Source of the DNA: an uncultured beta proteobacterium
GTDB taxonomy: Bacteria; Pseudomonadota; Gammaproteobacteria; Burkholderiales; Burkholderiaceae
DNA length: 6,601 nt
NCBI GenBank assembly: GCA_903930665.1
Contig: CAIYZI010000538.1
Location: 1 to 6,601 of the forward strand
Direction: 5' to 3'
In this document: piece after piece, positions 1 to 6,283 of the stretch
Layout: each line of letters opens with the position of its first letter
How positions within the stretch are numbered: position 1 is the stretch's first letter
Notes under the pieces: generated by a model
What the model was told of the DNA's origin: nothing
Seen by the model: the letters and a program-made list of their open reading frames with translations, nothing else
Databases searched by the model: none
Program-made: the position numbers and the translations under genes

Positions 1-224
1 ATATGCGCGAGCACAACATTGACATGCTCACGATTGGCCAATACCTAGCGCCTTCTGGACATCATCTCCCCGTGCAACGTTATGTTCATCCCGATGTCTT
101 TAAGCATTTTGAAAAAGAGGCTTATGCCATGGGTTTTTCGCATGCGGCAGTTGGTGCTATGGTGCGTTCGAGCTATCACGCTGACCAGCAGACCCATGAG
201 GCCGGGCTAATTGTAAATAATTAG
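1..224 (+). CDS. lipA: Lipoyl synthase LipA, C-terminal part (5' end outside window)
   Basis: This is the last 73 or so residues of lipoyl synthase, a cytoplasmic radical-SAM enzyme that inserts two sulfur atoms into protein-bound octanoyl groups to make lipoyl cofactors for 2-oxoacid dehydrogenases and the glycine cleavage system. The visible part carries the family's C-terminal signature: NIDMLTIGQYLAPSGHHLPV, then RYVHPDVF, GFSHAAVGAMVRSSYHAD. In the family, a serine of the RSSY motif (residues 55-58 of this fragment) is a ligand of the auxiliary iron-sulfur cluster that donates sulfur. The radical-SAM CxxxCxxC motif lies upstream of the window. The frame is open back to base 1, so the ATG at base 3 is an internal methionine. 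The last residues, after HEAG, look unlike the usual LipA tail. They may be encoded by the adjoining transposon end, which would then supply the TAG stop. Confidence 0.93.
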   Translation, partial: MREHNIDMLTIGQYLAPSGHHLPVQRYVHPDVFKHFEKEAYAMGFSHAAVGAMVRSSYHADQQTHEAGLIVNN

Positions 225-225
225 A

Positions 226-265
226 AGTTATTGCGACAATTTAATAGTTAATGCGAATATTCAAT
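226..265 (+). repeat. Two tandem 20-bp repeats, probable transposase-binding sites
   Basis: Bases 226-245 (agttattgcgacaatttaat) and 246-265 (agttaatgcgaatattcaat) match at 16 of 20 positions and abut exactly. A partial third copy, agta, follows at 266. The shared core is AGTTA-TGCGA, ending in AAT. Arrays of about 20-bp repeats directly inside the terminus are what TnsB/TniA transposases bind in Tn7, Tn5053 and CAST-type elements, and GCGACA/TGTCGC-like cores are familiar there from memory. The position between lipA and the first gene of the element fits. A promoter for the following gene could overlap the array (TTGCGA at 231 as a weak -35), but I have no strong -10 to support it. Confidence 0.5.
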
Positions 266-295
266 AGTAAGAGAAGCTTCTTATTTTGAATATTC
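255..295. promoter_or_regulatory. Inverted repeat overlapping the TnsE-like gene start
   Basis: GAATATTCAA (255-264) is repeated in inverted orientation as TTGAATATTC (286-295), giving perfect 10-bp arms. At the centre lies the palindrome AGAAGCTTCT (272-281). The right arm begins exactly at the TTG start codon of the next gene and the left arm lies inside the second tandem repeat. It could be an operator for autoregulation, or an RNA hairpin that hides the translation start. There is no T-tract placed to make it a terminator for lipA. Confidence 0.35.
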
Positions 296-1950
296 CTTTT
301 AATAACAATAACTTAATACGTGTTTTAGCCTTTCCAAGGGGTAAAACTAAATGGCGCATAAGCTGGTTTGGTGAGGTAGCCTTCCCCAATCGGATGATCA
401 GAAGAAGACAACCTTCTGTATTGGTTCATCTCACGGCACTAAAAACTACTGATTCAGGCAAAGATATTGCTGGATCCTTTCAAAAGTCGGTATGGGTTTC
501 GGTAGGCATTGCCCCCTCCTTGCGCATTGGCGATATTTGGCAAGATGGTTATTTGCATAAGCGAGCCAAGGATGACCTAGAACAGTTTTCCGATATTGAA
601 ATCAATGCCAAGACAGCTAAATGCATCAAGGCAGGGTTTAGTTTAGAAGATGGCAACTTCCTATTGCCTGTGGCTGAGTACCCTTGGCATATGGTCTCAA
701 CGCACTCTCATTGCATCTGTGCTGAGCTCCCTGCCGGTAAGAGGCTAATCATTCCCTGCATGGAAATAGCCCGTTTTTACTTTGGCTCTTCTAGCAAGTT
801 TTTTACTCAGCTATTTTTACCGCCCCTAGCAAGAAATTCTCTCTATTCCAACCCCGTCTATGAGCCAAAACTTGGTCGTTTAACCATTGATCTAGCTAAT
901 GGGGTTTCTGGGCGCTCTGCAGCCGATATTGGAAGGCTTTGCAGGGATCCAATCGCCTGGAAAAGCGCAGTAAGGATTGGCACCTCAATGCTCGATAAAT
1001 CAAGATCGGGACAGCCATGCCATATTCAAACAACCTTCCCATTTGAGGGAAAAACCACGCTGCAGGTTTCCGGGCAATGGCTTTCATTGGGCGATGCCCC
1101 AAAACAAACATTTATTGTTCATTGCATTCACAGCTGTAGCCATCCTTTTCCATTTAAGCAGATGCTCTACAACATGCAGACGGTGGCTTATGACCCAGTT
1201 AGCCCTGATCAGGCTGCTAGTCCAGGTATTTCTACAAGGCATATCGGGGCAAAAGCTACCAAGGAAGTTGATTTGGTTGAAAAGGATGCTGGGTCCTTAG
1301 CTGGCAAAAGTCAGCTGTTTGATGCTGCACCTCGTTTTCCAGACTTGAGGCGCAAATATGTCTATAGAGGCAATTCCCCAAAAAGGCAGCAAGTCAATTA
1401 CGTCAGCGCCAGTCAGGTGATTCAATCGATAACTCAAGGCGCCGTAGGTGATGCCGGATCTGCCCAGAGAATTAGGCCTATTGATCTAAGTCTTAATGAG
1501 GATCCCAATCATTTAGCAAAACAAGATCCGCCCGAGTTTTTGTTGGAAGCTATTCGGGCGCTTGGAAAGTCTCCAGATAAATACGATATCAGCGCCCTTA
1601 CCCATGATGAAACATGCGCTTGGACAGTGCCAGTACCAATGATCTCAAATGAGTATGGCGAGATTCATAGCCAACTATTTGCGAAAGGTGCCGATGGCGA
1701 GCAAAGGGTAAGACGTGCTGCTGTATTTTTAATCACATGGTCGATATTTCATCGGCATTTCATTGTGATTGAGGATGAACCTGCTTATGCTGTTTCGCTA
1801 GAGGCAAAGAGAAGATTTAGGGAAAACTATCAACCCAATCTAAAAATTGCATTAGGGGGTTATGTCAGAGGTACGTCTGATTTTAATTGGGTTGATAAGG
1901 TCATTCATAGGTTATTTATCATTTACTCTTCATTACGGAGGTGCCTATGA
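286..1950 (+). CDS. TnsE-like transposition protein (tentative), 554 aa
   Basis: This large protein has no transmembrane segment or signal peptide that I can see, so it is probably cytoplasmic. I read it as a divergent relative of TnsE, the Tn7 factor that directs insertion to replicating DNA through the sliding clamp. Tn7 TnsE is about 540 residues, a close length match. Resemblances recalled from memory are an N-terminal segment ending KWRISWF (22-28), the block IPCMEIARFYFGSSS (156-170) against IPxxELARxxF in TnsE, a basic stretch around 354-368, and a C-terminal block RVRRAAVF...FIVIEDE (474-498) followed by FNWVDKVI (533-540) that resembles the TnsE C-terminal domain. A CSHPFPF motif (284-290) is also notable. 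The start is the TTG at 286; the next in-frame ATG (residue 37) would remove conserved-looking sequence. The gene converges on the cargo cassette with a 32-bp gap. The C-terminus (RRCL) may be shortened. It could instead belong to an unnamed island family. Confidence 0.55.
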   Translation: MNIPFNNNNLIRVLAFPRGKTKWRISWFGEVAFPNRMIRRRQPSVLVHLTALKTTDSGKDIAGSFQKSVWVSVGIAPSLRIGDIWQDGYLHKRAKDDLEQFSDIEINAKTAKCIKAGFSLEDGNFLLPVAEYPWHMVSTHSHCICAELPAGKRLIIPCMEIARFYFGSSSKFFTQLFLPPLARNSLYSNPVYEPKLGRLTIDLANGVSGRSAADIGRLCRDPIAWKSAVRIGTSMLDKSRSGQPCHIQTTFPFEGKTTLQVSGQWLSLGDAPKQTFIVHCIHSCSHPFPFKQMLYNMQTVAYDPVSPDQAASPGISTRHIGAKATKEVDLVEKDAGSLAGKSQLFDAAPRFPDLRRKYVYRGNSPKRQQVNYVSASQVIQSITQGAVGDAGSAQRIRPIDLSLNEDPNHLAKQDPPEFLLEAIRALGKSPDKYDISALTHDETCAWTVPVPMISNEYGEIHSQLFAKGADGEQRVRRAAVFLITWSIFHRHFIVIEDEPAYAVSLEAKRRFRENYQPNLKIALGGYVRGTSDFNWVDKVIHRLFIIYSSLRRCL

Positions 1951-1982
1951 TGTGTATAACAACCTATCTTTATTTTGCAGGC

Positions 1983-2819
1983 CTAGAGCGAAGGCGGTCC
2001 AGGTTGCTCAGTATCACTTCTTAACGTCATATGTTCAAGACTCCATCGAGTTAGTAGCTTTGCCCGACTTACTGGGAGGTCATCTTCGGAAATTGCAAAG
2101 ACTGACTTCAGTGAAATATCAGTGGCCGAATTCAGTCGCGTACTAACTTTATCGAAAATCTCTACGGCTAAGTCTTCAGCCTTTTTTGCTGATTCGCTAG
2201 GATCATCGCCAGGCGGAAAGACTAAAACAATGCTTAACTGATAGGGGTCGCCATCAATGCGTTCAACATTATTACCATCATCCAGATTAAAGTAAATAAA
2301 CGATATAAATCCACCCTTTTCCATTGACTTCGAAAGCTTTTCTTCAGCCTTTGTCTTTTGCATTCGCGTAACAAATCTATCAGGAAATGCGGCTCGATTG
2401 TAGCGAGAAGCTAGCCAGCTTCTGAGCGTTGCTAGCGAGCTTCCGTCCATTGTGTAGCGATCATCTGGCTCAAACTGAGCAAGTTCGTCTTTGGGAATGG
2501 TGCTTTTTTGTGTACTAATTATTTCAATGTAACGCTCATCTTTACCAAGTAATATTGGGTAATGTAGAGTTCGTGGAACCTTGCCCCATTTATAAGTGCC
2601 ATTCGCCTTTACAAATCGCCCGATAATAAATTCAACGCATGATTCAACTTCTAGATTGTCATTGGCAAGATCGCAATCATGTGAAATTACTACTGCACAG
2701 ATCTCTTCCTTATCAATTGATGGGGAAATCCCAAAGTGCTTAATAGCTGCTTCGGTAAATAGACTCCCTTGGCGCCAAGGTGTTTCGCGAGTCCATTTTT
2801 TTTGTGCGAAACTTTCCAT
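1983..2819 (-). CDS. Unnamed cargo protein with SHDCDL motif, third gene of cassette
   Basis: I do not know a named function for this protein of about 278 residues. Visible landmarks, counted from the ATG, are an N-terminal WRQGSLF segment, a hydrophobic strand followed by SHDCDLAND (near 46-54), the stretch WGKVPRTLHYPILLG (near 78-92), and RSWLASRYNRAAFPDRF (near 133-149), followed by a mixed alpha/beta C-terminal half ending WSLEHMTLRS. The clustered H, D, C and D could bind metal or be catalytic, but that is inference. I recall similar VISHDCDL-type hypothetical proteins in genomic islands. The reading frame can also open at a TTG at 2822, but the ATG at 2819 directly follows it and is the better start. 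It lies 6 bp after the stop of the HTH gene with no good Shine-Dalgarno, so translation is probably coupled. It converges with the TnsE-like gene. Confidence 0.75.
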   Translation of the reverse strand: MESFAQKKWTRETPWRQGSLFTEAAIKHFGISPSIDKEEICAVVISHDCDLANDNLEVESCVEFIIGRFVKANGTYKWGKVPRTLHYPILLGKDERYIEIISTQKSTIPKDELAQFEPDDRYTMDGSSLATLRSWLASRYNRAAFPDRFVTRMQKTKAEEKLSKSMEKGGFISFIYFNLDDGNNVERIDGDPYQLSIVLVFPPGDDPSESAKKAEDLAVEIFDKVSTRLNSATDISLKSVFAISEDDLPVSRAKLLTRWSLEHMTLRSDTEQPGPPSL

Positions 2820-2825
2820 CAATAA

Positions 2826-3455
2826 TCAGACGTCTTCATTAAAAAGTGGCGATCCGATATCACTCGCCTCTAATTTGCCTTTACGGCCAAACAAAAGCTC
2901 ATCAAGTTTTTTGCGCGAATCGGCACCCTGCTTGGCTATATAGATCAACTTTTTTGCACTATCTTCACCATCAGCGCCACTTGCCACTAATTCCAGAAAA
3001 GTTTTACCGTTGCCAATGGTTCTGTTAAGCATTAGGCCCGTTGGTTTAAGACCAAACTCGAAAAACATATTGGCTGCTTTCGCGAGTTGTCGAAGTTTTT
3101 CTTGATGCTGAGCCTTTGGGATTTCACCATCAAGCCAGTTATAAAGAGTTTGACGGGATACCCCAAAAATTGGCGGCAAATATGACATAGTTCTGCCAAA
3201 CCCCCCTCTAATCTCCTGCATCAACTTGGAAAAAGGATTTTGCTGATCAGGGGCGCCGCTTTCAAATATTCTGCAAGGGCAATAACCATAGGGTTGGAGT
3301 AAAAAGGATATTTGGGCTATGCCCCCAGTCCCAACTTCACGCTTTGGCCATGGGCTATCCATAACATCAGCATGTTGATAGATTGCGGGTTCAGGACGAT
3401 AATGTGCGGCAACCAAATCAGCCGACATCGTTGTTGGCAGTAAAACAGGAATCAT
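2826..3455 (-). CDS. Helix-turn-helix DNA-binding protein, second gene of cassette
   Basis: This is a 209-residue protein with a helix-turn-helix near residues 76-130. The helical region around SKLMQEIRGGFG is followed by FGVSRQTLYNWLDGEIPK (97-114), a typical recognition helix of XRE-like repressors (VSRxTLYxWLxGExP), and then LRQLAKAANMFFEFG. The C-terminal part, with TFLELV (152-157) and ADSRKKLDELLFGRKGK (178-194), is helical and charged. The first 75 residues are not recognised; they hold a CPC motif (59-61) and a proline-rich segment. The ATG overlaps the stop of the upstream TIGR04255-type gene (ATGA), indicating translational coupling. The likely role is to control the cassette, for example through the repeats at 4262-4280 or 4311-4330, but it could also be a DNA-binding subunit of the system itself. 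Confidence 0.8.
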   Translation of the reverse strand: MIPVLLPTTMSADLVAAHYRPEPAIYQHADVMDSPWPKREVGTGGIAQISFLLQPYGYCPCRIFESGAPDQQNPFSKLMQEIRGGFGRTMSYLPPIFGVSRQTLYNWLDGEIPKAQHQEKLRQLAKAANMFFEFGLKPTGLMLNRTIGNGKTFLELVASGADGEDSAKKLIYIAKQGADSRKKLDELLFGRKGKLEASDIGSPLFNEDV

Positions 3456-4240
3456 TCTTTATCCCAGGCGCTTAGTGCGTAAGGCGTTACAGTTTCACGA
3501 AATGCTAGGCTAATGATTTTGTGAATCTCGTTGAGATGTTTTTGAATGCTTGGAATAGAAAATAGCTCTCGCGTTTGAATGGATCCATCTGTATCAATAA
3601 TGGAGTTTTTGCCACTACTCTTGCTAAAGCGAGATTGGACCTTCATATTCTGAGTTTGCAAGTCTGGGGGAAATGTCAGTCCGCCATCTTGAGTCAAAAT
3701 GCGTGTAACTAAGTTTATATCGTTAATTTTATTGAACATCTCTACAAATGAGTGCATCGATTGTCCGCCGAGGCGTGCGCCTAGGCCTTGGACTTCTGTA
3801 GCAAAATATTGCTCTAGGGCATCGTCTTTTGTTGGAGCTATATGGTCAAGATAACGCAGACCGATACGCTCAGTAAAGGCGAGTTTGGCCGCTTTATGTA
3901 CTGACTCCAACCCCTCCAGAAAACTCTCAGAGAATTTTTCATATGTTCCGTAATTGGTTGACTGGAAGGTTAGCGCATCTGTGCTGAGCACAAAGCTATG
4001 GGTTTGGTCTGGATTGGCAAAAAAATGCTGTTCATAATTGATTGGCTGAGGTATTGGTTGCTGTCCTTCCTGAGCATTAAATTGCAATGCGACTGTGTTT
4101 AATTTTGAGTAGGCTGTATAGCCTGCTTGGCGAAGTTCATTTTGGATAGTTGGTAAATATTCAGTAAGATTCAAGACGGCATTAAAGCGTACTTGAGCCA
4201 GGGTAAAGTAGACCGGCGGGTTCTTAAGTGGTTTACTCAT
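3452..4240 (-). CDS. TIGR04255-type family protein, first gene of cassette
   Basis: This protein of about 262 residues looks like the sporadically distributed TIGR04255 family, whose members are about 250 residues long and have no established function. Supporting features are the N-terminal PLKNPPVYFTLAQVRF (family style PLxxPPIxxxxxExRF), the central strand pattern FVLSTDALTFQSTNYGTYEKF, the block ERIGLRYLDHI (near 124-134), and a C-terminus ending LSAWDKE after a helix that begins LNEIHKIISLAF. No membrane segment or signal peptide is visible. Two ATG codons are adjacent at 4243 and 4240. AAGGAG (4246-4251) is only 2 bases from the first but 5 from the second, so 4240 is preferred. The stop overlaps the next ATG by 4 bp. 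The patchy distribution of the family and its place in transposon cargo suggest an accessory role such as defence; this is inference. Confidence 0.75.
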   Translation of the reverse strand: MSKPLKNPPVYFTLAQVRFNAVLNLTEYLPTIQNELRQAGYTAYSKLNTVALQFNAQEGQQPIPQPINYEQHFFANPDQTHSFVLSTDALTFQSTNYGTYEKFSESFLEGLESVHKAAKLAFTERIGLRYLDHIAPTKDDALEQYFATEVQGLGARLGGQSMHSFVEMFNKINDINLVTRILTQDGGLTFPPDLQTQNMKVQSRFSKSSGKNSIIDTDGSIQTRELFSIPSIQKHLNEIHKIISLAFRETVTPYALSAWDKE

Positions 4241-4245
4241 CATTA

Positions 4246-4251
4246 CTCCTT
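4246..4251 (-). promoter_or_regulatory. Shine-Dalgarno site of the cargo cassette
   Basis: On the minus strand this reads AAGGAG, a near-perfect ribosome binding site. It lies 5 bases before the ATG at 4240 and only 2 before the ATG at 4243, which decides the start in favour of 4240. It is the only strong site in the cassette; the two downstream genes rely on overlap or close spacing. Confidence 0.75.
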
Positions 4252-4261
4252 GTTTATGAAA

Positions 4262-4280
4262 GTTTACACTACGGTTTACA
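4262..4280. promoter_or_regulatory. GTTTACA direct repeat, candidate operator
   Basis: GTTTACA occurs at 4262-4268 and again at 4274-4280, separated by CTACG, a 12-bp period close to one helical turn. On the minus strand it reads TGTAAAC twice, 11 bp upstream of the Shine-Dalgarno site of the cassette. Such spacing suits a dimeric or tandem-bound repressor, and the obvious candidate is the HTH protein encoded in the cassette. A weak -35 (TTGTAA on the minus strand) overlaps the repeat, but the corresponding -10 is poor. Confidence 0.35.
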
Positions 4281-4310
4281 ATTTAAAGATATCCTTACTT
4301 AATTGACCAT

Positions 4311-4330
4311 AAGTTAGTGATTACTATCTT
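4311..4330. promoter_or_regulatory. Imperfect 20-bp dyad in the cassette upstream region
   Basis: Bases 4311-4330 (aagttagtgattactatctt) equal their own reverse complement at 16 of 20 positions, giving AAG-TAGT-AT-ACTA-CTT symmetry. The dyad lies about 70 bp upstream of the cassette start codon and 40 bp past the tniQ stop. It may be an operator for the cassette regulator. In an AT-rich region a chance match is possible. Confidence 0.3.
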
Positions 4331-4340
4331 ATTATGATTT

Positions 4341-4370
4341 TTTCCGTGATGAGCCTTGATTAATCGGAAA
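4341..4370. other. Weak stem-loop just after tniQ
   Basis: TTTCCG (4341-4346) and CGGAAA (4365-4370) can pair across an 18-base loop immediately after the tniQ stop codon. In the tniQ direction no T-run follows the stem, so it is not a classical intrinsic terminator. It could be a weak end point or an RNA-stabilising structure for the tniABQ transcript. Confidence 0.25.
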
Positions 4371-4371
4371 C

Positions 4372-5379
4372 TCAACCTTGGAATCTCCAGTCGGAAAATT
4401 TTCTAATAATTCCTAAATACCATTTAGGGGCATCATCAAAATCTTTTTTAAGATGGTTGTAGCGAATTGCTTTATTTTGGATCGCGTTGCGTAGTTCACG
4501 CTCTAAATCAAGCATAAGCCAGCAAACGACTTGCATTAGATGGTGGCGAGTATTGATATTGAGTCCCTCGACATCATCTTTGGTATTGAGGGCAATTTCG
4601 TCCACACCCATGGCAAAGCAAAGATGCGAATAAAGTCGCACCTTTGGACTCCTTGACAGCATCAGCTTTGAAAGATGATGCATCACCATCATGTTCTCAA
4701 TATCTGACCGATTGAGAGTGGAAGAAGCTAGTCTTGTGACAAGCACTCCAATTAATTCACCCGCTTCATTATCAAAATAATTTGTACTCCTAAGGGGGCT
4801 CTGACTAAGATCAAATCCGCAATAATGGCATTCGAGTAACGAGACGGCTGTAATGTATTCGGCATGTTTCATATCGCTTCGGTGAAATGCCGCCCCATGA
4901 CCGCAATGCGGGCATCTGTCATGTAGCATGCATCGATGGGTTGGGCAAATGGTATTAAAGGCGACCCTCCAAGATTTTCTAAAGTAAGGTTCGGGATCAC
5001 TTGCCAGGCACCCAGGACAAAACTGAAGCCCAAAACCCTCAAATTTGCGGTGGTGAAGTTTTAGACTTTGTATCCAGGTTAAAGACCCTGATTGCCGGGG
5101 TCGGTGATAAAGAACCCCTTGGTAGCTTTGCAGCGTAGTTTCAAAGACCTGCTGGCGAGATGCCCCTGTTTTACTAGAGAGCTCAGCCAATAGCCATTCT
5201 GGCGCTAAGCGATCGATATCTCGATTCCAGACTTGCAGCTTATTTCCAAATATCAAGTTGCAAAATGTTTGAACTTTGAGCCCATGTCCGTGAGCGAGGC
5301 GCACCAGCCATGAAGATAGAAGCTCGTCTGGCAGCGGTTTATAGCGAATGGGCCAAAGCGATTCGGTTAGCCCGCGCAT
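4372..5379 (-). CDS. tniQ: TniQ/TnsD-family target-selection protein
   Basis: This 335-residue TniQ-family protein is the adaptor that links target DNA, or another targeting factor, to the AAA+ regulator during transposition. The N-terminus has the family signature LPDELLSSWLVRLAHGHG (16-33). Zinc-ribbon ligands follow: FCPGC (C121, C124) with CPTH (C145, H148), then CPHC (C156, C159) with CHYC (C184, C187). The FRKSWRVAFNTICPTHRCML segment is typical. The C-terminal third is helical and not further recognised. At 335 residues it is longer than the small TniQ of type V-K CAST elements and shorter than Tn7 TnsD at about 500, so direct sequence-specific target recognition is possible but not shown. 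The ATG lies 4 bp after the tniB stop, in the same operon. The target could be the end of lipA, given the left terminus. Confidence 0.88.
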   Translation of the reverse strand: MRGLTESLWPIRYKPLPDELLSSWLVRLAHGHGLKVQTFCNLIFGNKLQVWNRDIDRLAPEWLLAELSSKTGASRQQVFETTLQSYQGVLYHRPRQSGSLTWIQSLKLHHRKFEGFGLQFCPGCLASDPEPYFRKSWRVAFNTICPTHRCMLHDRCPHCGHGAAFHRSDMKHAEYITAVSLLECHYCGFDLSQSPLRSTNYFDNEAGELIGVLVTRLASSTLNRSDIENMMVMHHLSKLMLSRSPKVRLYSHLCFAMGVDEIALNTKDDVEGLNINTRHHLMQVVCWLMLDLERELRNAIQNKAIRYNHLKKDFDDAPKWYLGIIRKFSDWRFQG

Positions 5380-5383
5380 GGCA

Positions 5384-6283
5384 CTAGAACCTGCGGTACT
5401 GTTTGCGTTTAGACGGTGGCACCCAGTTCAGGGTATTGATGGCTTCAAGCGTAATTTCTTCTGCGCCAGTGCGAATGGCGTTTACTGCCAATTCTTTAAA
5501 AAAGTCGTGCATGTCACCCAGAGTCCCCTCGGTGCGATAAAAAATTTGCTGCATCTTCTCGGGACTCTTGAGGTTCGATGCCTTTTTAAGCGGTGATTTT
5601 AGTTCAAGTGTGGCTAAGAGTGCGCCAAATTGGTTATTGGCTTTCCAAAGCGGCAATTCAAATGGAGTGAAACGGCTAGACATTTGAGGGTCCGTATTAA
5701 AGGCCGTAAAGGCATCTTCAATACCGGAAGCCACAATCACAATCTTGGTTTCATTACCTAGGCTTTTGAGCGCATTACGAAAGTCTTTTTGACGGTTCAG
5801 GCTTCCGGCAATCAAATGATGAATCTCATCGATGATGAGCATCTTGACGCCTAATTGCTCGAACAAGATTTTTATTTGTGAGTTTTTGGCTTGTGCAGAG
5901 GCGGTTGGTTTATATAAGGCCATGAGCGCATCAAGAATGCGTGAGTAAAAGGCGGACACATCCGGGATTGGCGGCGCCTCGATCATTACAACCTCGCAAA
6001 TCGACTTTTCACCATCTGGATCGACTACGGCGGGATGCTGGGCAACAAAGCGCTCAAGAATGGAAGTTTTGCCATTAAAGGATGGCGCCACTAAAAGCAG
6101 ATTGGGCATCCGCGTGATCTTGGGGTAGGCCAATAAGTCGTCTAGCTTAGCTAAAGCCTCCTTGGCTCTAGGATAGTTAAGCCATGTGCCGCCACGAATA
6201 AAAGTAATTCGAGCCTCATCCGATTCATTGATCAGGGTTTTGGCTTGTTCATTGAGGTGAGGATAGAGATTGTCAGTCGTCAT
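5384..6283 (-). CDS. tniB: TniB/TnsC-family AAA+ transposition ATPase
   Basis: This 299-residue AAA+ ATPase couples target selection by TniQ to activation of the TniA transposase. The Walker A motif is LLVAPSFNGKTS (63-74, with GKT at 71-73) and Walker B is MLIIDEIHHL (148-157). A sensor-1 region IVIVASGIEDA (181-191) and a probable arginine finger in SSRF (R204) follow. The C-terminal lid region ends in a basic tail, PPSKRKQYRRF. Length and motif order are as usual for TniB. The first Walker A position is alanine where most P-loops have glycine, a mild deviation. The ATG overlaps the end of tniA by 11 bp in another frame and the stop is 4 bp before tniQ, so the three genes form one operon. 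No good Shine-Dalgarno precedes the ATG, suggesting coupling to tniA translation. Confidence 0.92.
   Translation of the reverse strand: MTTDNLYPHLNEQAKTLINESDEARITFIRGGTWLNYPRAKEALAKLDDLLAYPKITRMPNLLLVAPSFNGKTSILERFVAQHPAVVDPDGEKSICEVVMIEAPPIPDVSAFYSRILDALMALYKPTASAQAKNSQIKILFEQLGVKMLIIDEIHHLIAGSLNRQKDFRNALKSLGNETKIVIVASGIEDAFTAFNTDPQMSSRFTPFELPLWKANNQFGALLATLELKSPLKKASNLKSPEKMQQIFYRTEGTLGDMHDFFKELAVNAIRTGAEEITLEAINTLNWVPPSKRKQYRRF

Noticed and set aside
3..224. A complete small protein starting at base 3
   Set aside because: The sequence is plainly the C-terminus of LipA and the frame is open to the window edge.
226..265. CRISPR-like repeat array or crRNA-guided targeting
   Set aside because: The two repeats abut with no spacer and differ at 4 of 20 positions, and no cas gene is present; transposase-binding sites explain them better.
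896..1300. Open frames on both strands inside the TnsE-like gene (minus 896-1111, plus 977-1300)
   Set aside because: They lie wholly inside a longer gene with coherent protein composition, and their products (Cys-, Trp- and Arg-rich) resemble no family.
1951..1982. Bidirectional terminator between the convergent genes
   Set aside because: The 32-bp gap shows no convincing inverted repeat.
1862..2146. Plus-strand open frame spanning the end of the TnsE-like gene and the convergent gene
   Set aside because: It overlaps two better-supported genes, and its second half is antisense to the SHDCDL gene. It is kept only as a hint of a possible frameshift.
2596..3028. Two plus-strand open frames opposite the SHDCDL and HTH genes
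   Set aside because: Both are antisense to tightly coupled genes with recognisable motifs, and their translations look like noise.
4341..4370. Intrinsic terminator after tniQ
   Set aside because: The stem is only 6 bp with an 18-base loop and no T-run follows in the tniQ direction.
5348..5596. Plus-strand open frame opposite the tniB-tniQ junction
   Set aside because: It is antisense to two clear TniB/TniQ reading frames.
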